Origin: an uncultured Thalassolituus sp.
GTDB taxonomy: Bacteria; Pseudomonadota; Gammaproteobacteria; Pseudomonadales; Oceanobacteraceae
Assembly: GCA_913054055.1 (NCBI GenBank)
Contig: CAJXIT010000006.1
Location: 1-26,807, forward strand
Reading direction: 5' to 3'
Length of the DNA stretch: 26,807 nt
Below are positions 1 through 6,687 of this stretch, one piece after another. How positions within the stretch are numbered: position 1 is the stretch's first letter; each line of letters opens with the position of its first letter. The position numbers and the translations under genes were made by a program. Under the pieces are notes generated by a model that was given only the letters and a program-made list of their open reading frames with translations, was not told where the DNA came from and did no database searches.

Positions 1-570
1 ATTAAACATTTTCCATTTTACATTTTCAGAATTCAGTTTCACCAAGTCCTTTCTCAACTCCAAAATCCGATCAGCTGCATTACTCAAGACGATAGATTCA
101 GCATTATTTCGAAAAGCAGCTACTAGAGAAATGATTTCAGAAATCTTTTGTTTTTCAATGAGTGATATGTCATCGGTATCTAATGCGATAGAAGAGACAA
201 AGCGAAACGAGGTCTTTAACATTGTGGCATATTGCATATAACCGGTTACAGATGCTAAGAATTCATCCAGCGCTGTTTGTAGCTGATCATCACTAAACAT
301 TCGGCGATCAATGGCCTCAACTAAACTTTCAAATGCCAATTGTTTGCTTGCATATTTATCATAATGATAGGTAGAGGTGCTCATGGCTGACAAGGTTTCA
401 ACAGAGAGCTCAACCGCCTTATCATGCAGCCTGGATTTTAATTCCAATTCAGCTTTGTCGTCTTGGTAATACATATACAAGTCAATGCATCGAACACCAA
501 AGAACAAAATTAGACACATTAAAATGATTTCTATTAGGTATTTAACTTTTTCAAAGATAGCCGTATTCAT
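1..570 (-). CDS. Membrane-anchored helical sensor-like protein (N-terminal part, runs off window)
   Basis: The minus strand is open from an ATG at 570 to the left edge, giving 190 codons without a stop. The N-terminus has one hydrophobic segment (about residues 11-27, IEIILMCLILFFGVR) followed by a long Lys/Glu-rich, all-helical region, as in the periplasmic sensor part of a membrane receptor. The pattern HYDKYA followed later by LKTSFRFVSSI resembles the DAHL (double all-helical ligand-binding) domain of histidine kinases and cyclases; this is a weak family guess. The start overlaps the stop of the upstream cytochrome c peroxidase in an ATGA, so the two are probably translationally coupled. 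The signalling domain that would settle its class lies outside the window. Confidence 0.7.
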   Translation of the reverse strand, partial: MNTAIFEKVKYLIEIILMCLILFFGVRCIDLYMYYQDDKAELELKSRLHDKAVELSVETLSAMSTSTYHYDKYASKQLAFESLVEAIDRRMFSDDQLQTALDEFLASVTGYMQYATMLKTSFRFVSSIALDTDDISLIEKQKISEIISLVAAFRNNAESIVLSNAADRILELRKDLVKLNSENVKWKMFN

Positions 571-1577
571 AGCTCAGGTGCCACTTGGCCGCTAAATGCT
601 TCAAATAACGCCATGATATCTGCCACATCCTGGTCCGTTAAGGTGATACCTAATTGTCCAATGGCCATAATTCGAATGGCATCTTCAAGCTTTTCAACCG
701 AACCATTGTGAAAATACGGGGCAGTTTGATGAATATTCCTTAAGGATGGCACCTTGAATACAAATTCATCGTTTTCATTTTTTGTGACATTAAAACGGCC
801 CTTATCTGCTAACAGCTTTTCTGGCACAACATTTATACGACCAATTTTTTGATATAAGTTACCTCCAATATTGACCCCTTGGTGACAGGAGACACAGCCA
901 AATCCAATGAATTTTTCATAACCGCTCTTCTGCTGTTCCGTTAATGCTGATTGATTTCCCAGTACGTATAAGTCAATCGGTGCATCTGGTGTAATCAGGG
1001 ATTCTTCATAAGTGACGATTGCCCTAACAACGCTGTCTGGCGTAATTTCGTTAACGCCTAACTGCGTAAACGCATCCACAAACTCTTGTGATCGATTTAG
1101 CTTTTGAATCACCTGTTGAAAGTCAGTCCCCATTTCCACAGGGTTATGAATTGGCCCCACTGCCTGTTCAGCTAAGGTAGCGCTTCGGCCATCCCAAAAC
1201 TGACGAAAACTAAATACACTATTCAATACAGTAGGGGCATTGCGATCACCCAAGCTGCCATTAATGCCAATGGAAATAGGAAAGCCGTCCTCTCCCCCTT
1301 GATGAACATTATGGCAAGACGCACAGGAGATCGTATTATCCTTAGAAAGCAAAGTACTATGAAACAAAGCCTTACCCAGCTTCTGCCAACCAGAATCAAT
1401 CTGTTTAATATAAGGAATGGGTTGGATTGGACCAGGCACCTCAACAAATTCGTACTCAGTATCCACATGAACCGTCACGGTAAGCGCTTGCTCATACTGA
1501 ACAAATCCATACACGATCAATATGCTAAAGATTGCACACAATCCTGTTAATACTGAATACACATACCTATGGGTCAT
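567..1577 (-). CDS. Di-heme cytochrome c peroxidase (CcpA/MauG family), membrane-anchored
   Basis: This is a periplasmic di-heme enzyme of the bacterial cytochrome c peroxidase/MauG family, which reduces H2O2 using electrons from small c-type cytochromes. Two heme-binding CxxCH motifs are visible: CASCH at residues 85-89 and CVSCH at 228-232. The conserved stretch between them (FWDGR, GPIHNPVEMG) and MAIGQLG near the C-terminus are typical; its Met (about 314) is the expected distal ligand of the high-potential heme. Residues about 5-25 form an uncleaved-looking membrane anchor. I chose the ATG at 1577 because AAGGA lies just upstream. An in-frame ATG at 1667 would add 30 residues without a good ribosome binding site. 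Its stop overlaps the start of the sensor-like gene. Confidence 0.93.
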   Translation of the reverse strand: MTHRYVYSVLTGLCAIFSILIVYGFVQYEQALTVTVHVDTEYEFVEVPGPIQPIPYIKQIDSGWQKLGKALFHSTLLSKDNTISCASCHNVHQGGEDGFPISIGINGSLGDRNAPTVLNSVFSFRQFWDGRSATLAEQAVGPIHNPVEMGTDFQQVIQKLNRSQEFVDAFTQLGVNEITPDSVVRAIVTYEESLITPDAPIDLYVLGNQSALTEQQKSGYEKFIGFGCVSCHQGVNIGGNLYQKIGRINVVPEKLLADKGRFNVTKNENDEFVFKVPSLRNIHQTAPYFHNGSVEKLEDAIRIMAIGQLGITLTDQDVADIMALFEAFSGQVAPEL

Positions 1578-1747
1578 ATCATCCTTAAAAAGCCCGAGAG
1601 ATAGGCATATAAACAAAGGTCGCTGTATCAGTATAGATGAGAATTTTAAGGCCAATAGACCCCGCATACACTAGTTTATATGTCGAATAAATATGATAGA
1701 TTCGTTATCAATAATTTTTTATGACAATCAGATGGAACGAGCATTCA

Positions 1748-2107
1748 ATGAATAAACCATTACCCAGTGATCCCACCATATTCAGTAAAATCATTGATAA
1801 AGAAATCCCTGCCGATATCGTACATGAAGATGATCTCTGCTTAGCGTTTAAAGACATAATGCCCTGCGCACCGGTTCATTTATTAGTGATCCCTAAAAAG
1901 CCCATTCCTCGACTGTGTGATGCTACAGAAGCAGACAAAGCATTGTTAGGACATCTTAATCTTGTGGCCAATAAAGTGGCTGCCGATGCGGGCATTGGAG
2001 AAGCATTTAGACTAGTGGTGAATAACGGTGCAGATGCTTGCCAAAGCGTATTTCACTTGCATTATCATGTGATAGGCGACCGTCAATTACAGTGGCCTCC
2101 AGGCTAG
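1748..2107 (+). CDS. HIT family (histidine triad) nucleotide hydrolase, HinT-like
   Basis: This 119-residue protein has the HIT fold of HinT-type purine nucleoside phosphoramidases/AMP-lysine hydrolases. The catalytic histidine triad HLHYHVI (H103, H105, H107) matches HxHxHxx, and the N-terminal block IFSKIIDKEIPADIVHEDD is the usual HinT opening. Length fits the family. The ATG at 1748 is preferred because GGAACGAG lies upstream; an ATG at 1721 would add nine residues that homologues normally lack. It lies 10 bases ahead of the AlkD-like gene, so they are probably cotranscribed. The intergenic gap to the divergent peroxidase gene (1578-1747) should hold promoters for both. Confidence 0.93.
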   Translation: MNKPLPSDPTIFSKIIDKEIPADIVHEDDLCLAFKDIMPCAPVHLLVIPKKPIPRLCDATEADKALLGHLNLVANKVAADAGIGEAFRLVVNNGADACQSVFHLHYHVIGDRQLQWPPG

Positions 2108-2117
2108 GTTAAACAGC

Positions 2118-2816
2118 GTGTTAGATAACATCCTGAAAAAGCTTGATGCTTTATCAGACCCAGACAAAGCTGCAAAATCACTGCGCTACTTTAAAACCGG
2201 CAAAGGTGATTATGGCGAAGGGGATATGTTTATTGGGATATCGGCGCCGCAATTACGTGCACTGAGTAAAGCACATCAAACTCTGCCGGTGCAGGGGTGC
2301 TTTACGCTGCTCAAAAATGAAATCCATGAAGCCCGTATGCTGGCACTTTTTATATTGGTTTTAAAATTTAAAAAGGCCGATCCAAACCAGCAAACAGACA
2401 TCTTTCAGCAGTACTTACAGCACAGTCCATTTATCAATAATTGGGATTTAGTGGATTGTAGCGCCCCTCATATTTCAGGCCCTTACCTATTACACAGAGA
2501 TAAACACATCCTATATAAACTGGCGACATCAGACTTACTATGGGATAGACGCATTGCCATGCTGTCTTGTTTTAGCTTTATTCGCGACCATCAGTTCGAC
2601 GACGCTATCAAGCTATCGGAACGCTTGCTGCACGATAAAGAAGATCTTATGCATAAAGCCGTCGGATGGATGTTACGTGAAATAGGCAAAAGAGATGGCG
2701 CAGTTGAAAGGGCGTTTTTAGACAAATACGCCGACTCCATGCCTAGGGTTATGCTGAGATACGCCATCGAAAAATTCAACCAAGCAGAGCGACAGCATTA
2801 TTTATCGCTCAAATAG
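2118..2816 (+). CDS. DNA alkylation repair protein, AlkD-like HEAT-repeat glycosylase
   Basis: The 232-residue product is an all-helical, HEAT-like protein of the DNA alkylation repair family (AlkC/AlkD). Characterised members remove N3- and N7-alkylated purines without base flipping. The segment NNWDLVDC places Trp109 and Asp113 at the same numbers as the catalytic-site Trp and Asp of Bacillus AlkD. RR at 144-145 and W184 (GWMLREIGKR) match further conserved positions. Length is right (AlkD about 237). The start is GTG at 2118, ten bases after the HIT stop and with only a weak AGG upstream, which suggests coupling to the HIT gene. No oxidative or SOS operator was recognised nearby. Confidence 0.88.
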   Translation: MLDNILKKLDALSDPDKAAKSLRYFKTGKGDYGEGDMFIGISAPQLRALSKAHQTLPVQGCFTLLKNEIHEARMLALFILVLKFKKADPNQQTDIFQQYLQHSPFINNWDLVDCSAPHISGPYLLHRDKHILYKLATSDLLWDRRIAMLSCFSFIRDHQFDDAIKLSERLLHDKEDLMHKAVGWMLREIGKRDGAVERAFLDKYADSMPRVMLRYAIEKFNQAERQHYLSLK

Positions 2817-2910
2817 TGTACAGCCGAGTAATTTCCAATGGGCTAACCCTTTATAGAATGAAACAAAGTCAGTAAAATAGCCGCAATTTTAAGCATAACG
2901 AGTAAATACT

Positions 2911-3627
2911 ATGGGTCGCGCCTTCCAAAACCGTAAAGAGTCCATGGCCAAAACCGCAGGTCAGAAAACCAAGGTCTACAGCAAATATGGCCGTGAGATC
3001 TACGTATGTGCGAAAAAAGGCGGTATTGATCCGGATGGCAACCTTTCTCTGCGCAGCTTAATTGACCGCGCTAAAAAAGACCAAGTGCCAACTCACGTTA
3101 TTGATAAAGCCATTGATAAAGCAAAAGGCGGCGGCGGCGAAGACTTTGATACGGCTCGCTACGAAGGTTACGGCCCTAGCAGTACCATGATCATTGTTGA
3201 TTGCCTAACCGACAACCCTAACCGTACCTATGGCGATGTGCGTACTTGCTTTAACAAAGCAAAAAGTAAAATTGGTTCATCGGGTGCCGTTAGCCACATG
3301 TTCGATCACAGCGCCATTTTTGTATACAAAGGGGATGACGAAGACGCGGTATTAGAAGCCCTAATGGAAGCGGACGTTGATGTAACCGACGTAGAATGTG
3401 AAGATGGCAACATCACGGTTTTTGCACCTCATACGGAATACGCCAATACAAAAAATGCATTGGTAGCAGCATTTGGTGAGATTGATTTTGAAGTAGATGA
3501 AATCCAGTTTATTCCACAAAATACCACGCCTGTGAAAGCAGAAGATTTAGAAATTTTTGAAAAATTCCTAGAGATGCTTGAAGATCTAGACGATGTTCAA
3601 AAGGTTTATCACAACGGCGAGCTATAA
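2911..3627 (+). CDS. yeeN: YebC/PmpR (TACO1) family protein, YeeN subgroup
   Basis: This 238-residue protein belongs to the YebC/TACO1 family, older annotation 'probable transcriptional regulator'. Recent work links members to translation of difficult peptide stretches; which role applies here is not visible. It follows E. coli YeeN closely: MGRAFQNRKESMAK start, GREIYVCAKKGG, VPTHVIDKAIDKAKGGG, ARYEGYGP, the acidic middle domain, and a DVQKVYHN tail. The ATG at 2911 is backed by the conserved N-terminus and by ACGAG upstream. A UUCG-capped terminator follows 17 bases after the stop, so it is the last gene of its unit; it may have its own promoter in 2817-2910. Confidence 0.93.
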   Translation: MGRAFQNRKESMAKTAGQKTKVYSKYGREIYVCAKKGGIDPDGNLSLRSLIDRAKKDQVPTHVIDKAIDKAKGGGGEDFDTARYEGYGPSSTMIIVDCLTDNPNRTYGDVRTCFNKAKSKIGSSGAVSHMFDHSAIFVYKGDDEDAVLEALMEADVDVTDVECEDGNITVFAPHTEYANTKNALVAAFGEIDFEVDEIQFIPQNTTPVKAEDLEIFEKFLEMLEDLDDVQKVYHNGEL

Positions 3628-3644
3628 AGTACACGTTAAATTAT

Positions 3645-3668
3645 AAAAAGCGCTTCGGCGCTTTTTTT
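3645..3668 (+). terminator. Intrinsic terminator of yeeN (UUCG tetraloop)
   Basis: A perfect 9-bp stem (arms AAAAAGCGC and GCGCTTTTT) is closed by a TTCG tetraloop and runs into a tract of seven T. It lies 17 bases after the yeeN stop. Confidence 0.93.
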
Positions 3669-3736
3669 GTTTATAGTAAATCCAATAAATACAAAAATAA
3701 CTGATACGTAATAATGCTCTACTAATTATCGAGCTT

Positions 3737-3913
3737 GGATGGAATGTATAGCAAAAGGAGCCATGGATGGCGGTTTGCATATGACAGGATGTACGGTATG
3801 GCGCGGTGCCATGGAAAGCTTGCCCCGCGCGCGTAGCAAGTGTATTGGGTATGGCAAAGAGCGGCTTGCTGGGATGGAATGTATAGCAAAAGGAGCCATG
3901 GATGGCTTGCCCC
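3737..3913. repeat. Intergenic mosaic of three related repeat units
   Basis: Two 35-bp segments, 3737-3771 and 3872-3906, are identical and lie 135 bp apart. A diverged third unit begins at about 3787 (GGATGTACGGTATGGC) and shares CCATGG...GCTTGCCCC with the last copy. Each unit has the plan GGATG, about 25 variable bases, CCATGGATGG, then CTTGCC. Short ORFs on both strands (3739-3924 plus, 3622-3915 minus) only translate the repeat and are not believable genes. The element fills the 3628-4011 gap between a terminator and a GNAT gene. It resembles the short intergenic repeats scattered in marine gammaproteobacteria, but I cannot name the family. Confidence 0.75.
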
Positions 3914-4011
3914 ATAAGTTCTAACTATAAAACCCTAAACACAGAATCAAAAAACAGATCCAAAAACTTTCACCCTATATAAAATACACCTCACATAATT
4001 AAGCATCTCAA

Positions 4012-4425
4012 ATGGATATTGAATACAAATATAACTCGTCAATTACAGCCTCTCAATTTATCGCACTACTCGAGGCCAGCACCCTTGCTGAGCGCCGACC
4101 AACCGAAAATATTGAGTGCATACAAGGCATGCTAGACAATGCCAACTTAACCTATACCGCATGGCTTGGGGAAAAGTTGATTGGTATCGCTCGCTGTGTC
4201 ACGGATTTTCACTACTGCTGTTATTTATCAGACCTAGCGGTGGATGCCAATCTTCAACATTCTGGCATAGGCAAAAAGCTGATATCACTTTGTGCCGACA
4301 AAACTGAGGCGACCTGCAAACTGGTGCTTTTGGCCAGTCCCGCTGCCAATGGTTATTACCCAAAAATAGGCATGAACCATATGGACCGATGCTGGGTATT
4401 AGCCCCTGAGCAATCTTTATCATAA
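4012..4425 (+). CDS. GNAT family N-acetyltransferase
   Basis: This 137-residue cytoplasmic protein has the GNAT fold: strand LYLSDLAV-like (CCYLSDLAVD, about 66-75), then the acetyl-CoA pyrophosphate loop QHSGIGKKL (about 81-89, the Q/RxxGxG/A motif), and YYPKIGM near the C-terminus, typical of motif B. The substrate cannot be read from the sequence. It starts a compact plus-strand run (gaps of 18, 8 and 2 bases to the next three genes), so it probably heads an operon with an ICMT-like methyltransferase, a DUF2164 protein and ModF. The ribosome binding site is weak (AAGCATC). Confidence 0.88.
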   Translation: MDIEYKYNSSITASQFIALLEASTLAERRPTENIECIQGMLDNANLTYTAWLGEKLIGIARCVTDFHYCCYLSDLAVDANLQHSGIGKKLISLCADKTEATCKLVLLASPAANGYYPKIGMNHMDRCWVLAPEQSLS

Positions 4426-4443
4426 CCACCGTGAACGACACTT

Positions 4444-4908
4444 ATGTTTAAAACACTTGAGCTACTGATCCCACCTTTGCCATTAACCATTGCATTATGT
4501 GCCATTATTTTTTTATGCCATTCATTAACACCTCAGTATTCGCTATCCATTAATAGCGCGATTGAATGGGGAATTGCCTTTTGGGTTTTAGGTATCGCAT
4601 TTGTACTGCCTGCCGCTATCAGCTTCTTTAAAGCCAAAACCACGGTGGATCCCAGAACACCAGAAAAAAGCAACAAGCTGGTCATCAATGGTCTTTATAA
4701 ACTTAGCCGCAACCCTATGTATGTAGGGTTTTTATTTTTAATAGTGGGAACGGCGTGTTATACCGGCCACATATCTGGTTTATTGTTGTCCGTATCATTC
4801 ATTCCTTATATAAATCGATTTCTGATCTCGTTAGAAGAGCAACACTTAACAAGTACATTTGGCGATGAATACATTCAATATTGCCATTCGGTTAGACGCT
4901 GGTTATAG
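4444..4908 (+). CDS. ICMT/PEMT-like membrane methyltransferase
   Basis: The 154-residue protein has four or so hydrophobic helices and the C-terminal signature of the isoprenylcysteine carboxyl methyltransferase/phospholipid methyltransferase superfamily: SRNPMYVGFL (about 88-97), then LEEQHLTSTFGDEYIQYCHSV, in which the E-E and FG-EY residues bind S-adenosylmethionine. Bacterial members are small membrane enzymes of mostly unknown substrate (lipids, or alkylated small molecules). It lies 18 bases after the GNAT gene and 8 before the DUF2164 gene. The substrate is not inferable. Confidence 0.85.
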   Translation: MFKTLELLIPPLPLTIALCAIIFLCHSLTPQYSLSINSAIEWGIAFWVLGIAFVLPAAISFFKAKTTVDPRTPEKSNKLVINGLYKLSRNPMYVGFLFLIVGTACYTGHISGLLLSVSFIPYINRFLISLEEQHLTSTFGDEYIQYCHSVRRWL

Positions 4909-4916
4909 GAGTTAAC

Positions 4917-5162
4917 ATGTCCGAAATCACATTAGACAAGCACCAAAGATCAGACGCTTTGGACAAGCTCATTAAATATTTCAATGATGAAATGCAGCAA
5001 GACATCGGTCAATTTGAAGCCGAGTTTTTATTGGATTTTATATCCAAAGAAGTGGGTAACTTTTTTTATAATCAAGGCCTTCAAGATGCTGGCCGATTAT
5101 TCGAAAACAAACTCGAAGACATTCAGCATCACTTATACGAACTAGAAAAGCCCACCTATTAA
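4917..5162 (+). CDS. DUF2164 family protein
   Basis: An 81-residue acidic, helical protein with the features of DUF2164: IKYFNDEMQQDIGQFEAEFL, then LLDFISKEVGNFFYNQGLQDA. GGAGTTAAC before the ATG gives a clear ribosome binding site. The family has no established function that I know of. It is sandwiched between a membrane methyltransferase and modF (2-base gap), so it is surely in the same transcript. Confidence 0.85.
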   Translation: MSEITLDKHQRSDALDKLIKYFNDEMQQDIGQFEAEFLLDFISKEVGNFFYNQGLQDAGRLFENKLEDIQHHLYELEKPTY

Positions 5163-5164
5163 AC

Positions 5165-6625
5165 ATGATTGAAATAAACCAGCTATGTGCTGAACTGCAT
5201 CAAAAACAACAACTGACCATTGAACACCTAAATATTCATGCAGGAGAAAGCTGGGCCTTTATCGGCGGCAATGGCAGTGGTAAAAGTGCATTTTCAGAAT
5301 TATTTAAACAAGGTTTAAACATTGTAGATGGTCAATTATCTGGCTTAGACAACACCTCGGTGGCCATTGTCAGCTTCAGCGAACAACAGCACTTAATTGA
5401 TCGAGAAAAAGAACGAGATGATAGTGACATCACCAATGAAGTCTTCGAAGGCACACCTGTTATTGAGCTGTTATTAGAAGTTAATCAAGATCAAACAGCG
5501 ATTGACCATTGGGTAACGCAATTTAGTATTGCGAACATTTTAAATAAAGGATTCCGAAAGCTCAGCACAGGGGAAAGCCGAAAAGTTATTTTAATTCGCG
5601 CCCTGCTGAAAAACGCTGACCTTCTGGTATTTGATGAAGCCTTTGACGGCCTAGATGCACAAAGCCAACAAAATCTAAGCCAGACTCTAGATCAATTGCA
5701 TCAACAAAAACAAACCCTCATTTTAATTTCTAATCGCTTAGACGAAGTACCTGACTGGATTTCCCACATGGGATTTTTACATAATTGCCAGTTACTGGCA
5801 CAAGGCAATAAGCAGCAGGTAATGGCAAACCCAAGCGTTAAAGCATTTTTAACCTTTAATTCTGACAAGCTAGTATTACCCGCCAAAGACCCCTGTTCAC
5901 CTAAACTGTCACTGCCAATGGCACAACCCTTGGTTCAACTTAATAATGGTCGTGTTGCCTACAGTGATAAGCTGATTTTTCAAAACCTAGATTGGACCAT
6001 CCAGCAAGGAGAGCACTGGTCAATCCTGGGGCCAAATGGCTGCGGTAAAAGTACCCTACTGAACATTATTAGTGGTGATCACCCACAATGTTATGCCAAT
6101 GACTTAACGGTATTTGGCATCAAACGAGGCAGTGGTGAAAGCATATGGGACATCAAACAACACATTGGCATCATCAGTGCCGCTTTACAGTGGCAGTATA
6201 AAGCCAGTACCAATGTTTTAAGCACAGTGGTCAGCGGGCTATTCGATACCATAGGTTTATATAACCAAGTGGACGACCACCAAAAACAGCTTGCACTGGA
6301 TTGGCTTGAACAAGTAGGGCTAGCCGATCAAGCCAATCACGCCCTAAGTCAATTGAGCTATGGGGAGCAGCGTTTAGTCCTCATTTGTCGTGCCATGATC
6401 AAGCAACCCGCCCTATTGATTTTAGATGAACCTTGCCAAGGTCTAGACGAACCCAATCGTCAATTAGTGCTGGGATTTATTAGCAAACTGGCCCAGCAAA
6501 ACTCAACTGCTTTGCTATATGTGACGCACCATCAAGGGGATTTGCTGCCCTGCTTTCGACAAAGCTTAATCTGCCATGAAGTAAATCAACAATCTGGCAG
6601 CCTTTGGCGAATTAAATCTGCTTGA
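5165..6625 (+). CDS. modF: ModF: tandem ABC ATPase (molybdate-associated/photorepair-like)
   Basis: The 486-residue protein is two ABC ATPase domains fused in one chain, as in E. coli ModF (PhrA, about 490 residues). Domain 1 has Walker A GGNGSGKS (34-41), signature LSTGESRK (133-140) and Walker B LLVFDEAFDGLD (from about 153). Domain 2 has GPNGCGKSTLL (about 289), LSYGEQRL (about 397) and LLILDEPCQGLD (about 416). Middle phrases such as GEHWSILGPNG, RGSGESIWDIK and NDLTVFG are ModF hallmarks. There is no transmembrane segment. In enterobacteria modF sits beside modE/modABC; here no molybdate genes are near, so its usual 'molybdenum transport' label is not supported by context. It ends the GNAT-ICMT-DUF2164 run. 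Confidence 0.93.
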   Translation: MIEINQLCAELHQKQQLTIEHLNIHAGESWAFIGGNGSGKSAFSELFKQGLNIVDGQLSGLDNTSVAIVSFSEQQHLIDREKERDDSDITNEVFEGTPVIELLLEVNQDQTAIDHWVTQFSIANILNKGFRKLSTGESRKVILIRALLKNADLLVFDEAFDGLDAQSQQNLSQTLDQLHQQKQTLILISNRLDEVPDWISHMGFLHNCQLLAQGNKQQVMANPSVKAFLTFNSDKLVLPAKDPCSPKLSLPMAQPLVQLNNGRVAYSDKLIFQNLDWTIQQGEHWSILGPNGCGKSTLLNIISGDHPQCYANDLTVFGIKRGSGESIWDIKQHIGIISAALQWQYKASTNVLSTVVSGLFDTIGLYNQVDDHQKQLALDWLEQVGLADQANHALSQLSYGEQRLVLICRAMIKQPALLILDEPCQGLDEPNRQLVLGFISKLAQQNSTALLYVTHHQGDLLPCFRQSLICHEVNQQSGSLWRIKSA

Positions 6626-6687
6626 TTAGGCAGTATTTCACGACAATTTGAGCTAATCTTATATGACCTTCTTAGGTCTGGTTTTCC

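Noticed and set aside
3622..3924. Overlapping ORFs of 97 and 61 codons on opposite strands
   Set aside because: Both only translate the intergenic repeat, lack ribosome binding sites and have no protein-like composition outside the repeat.
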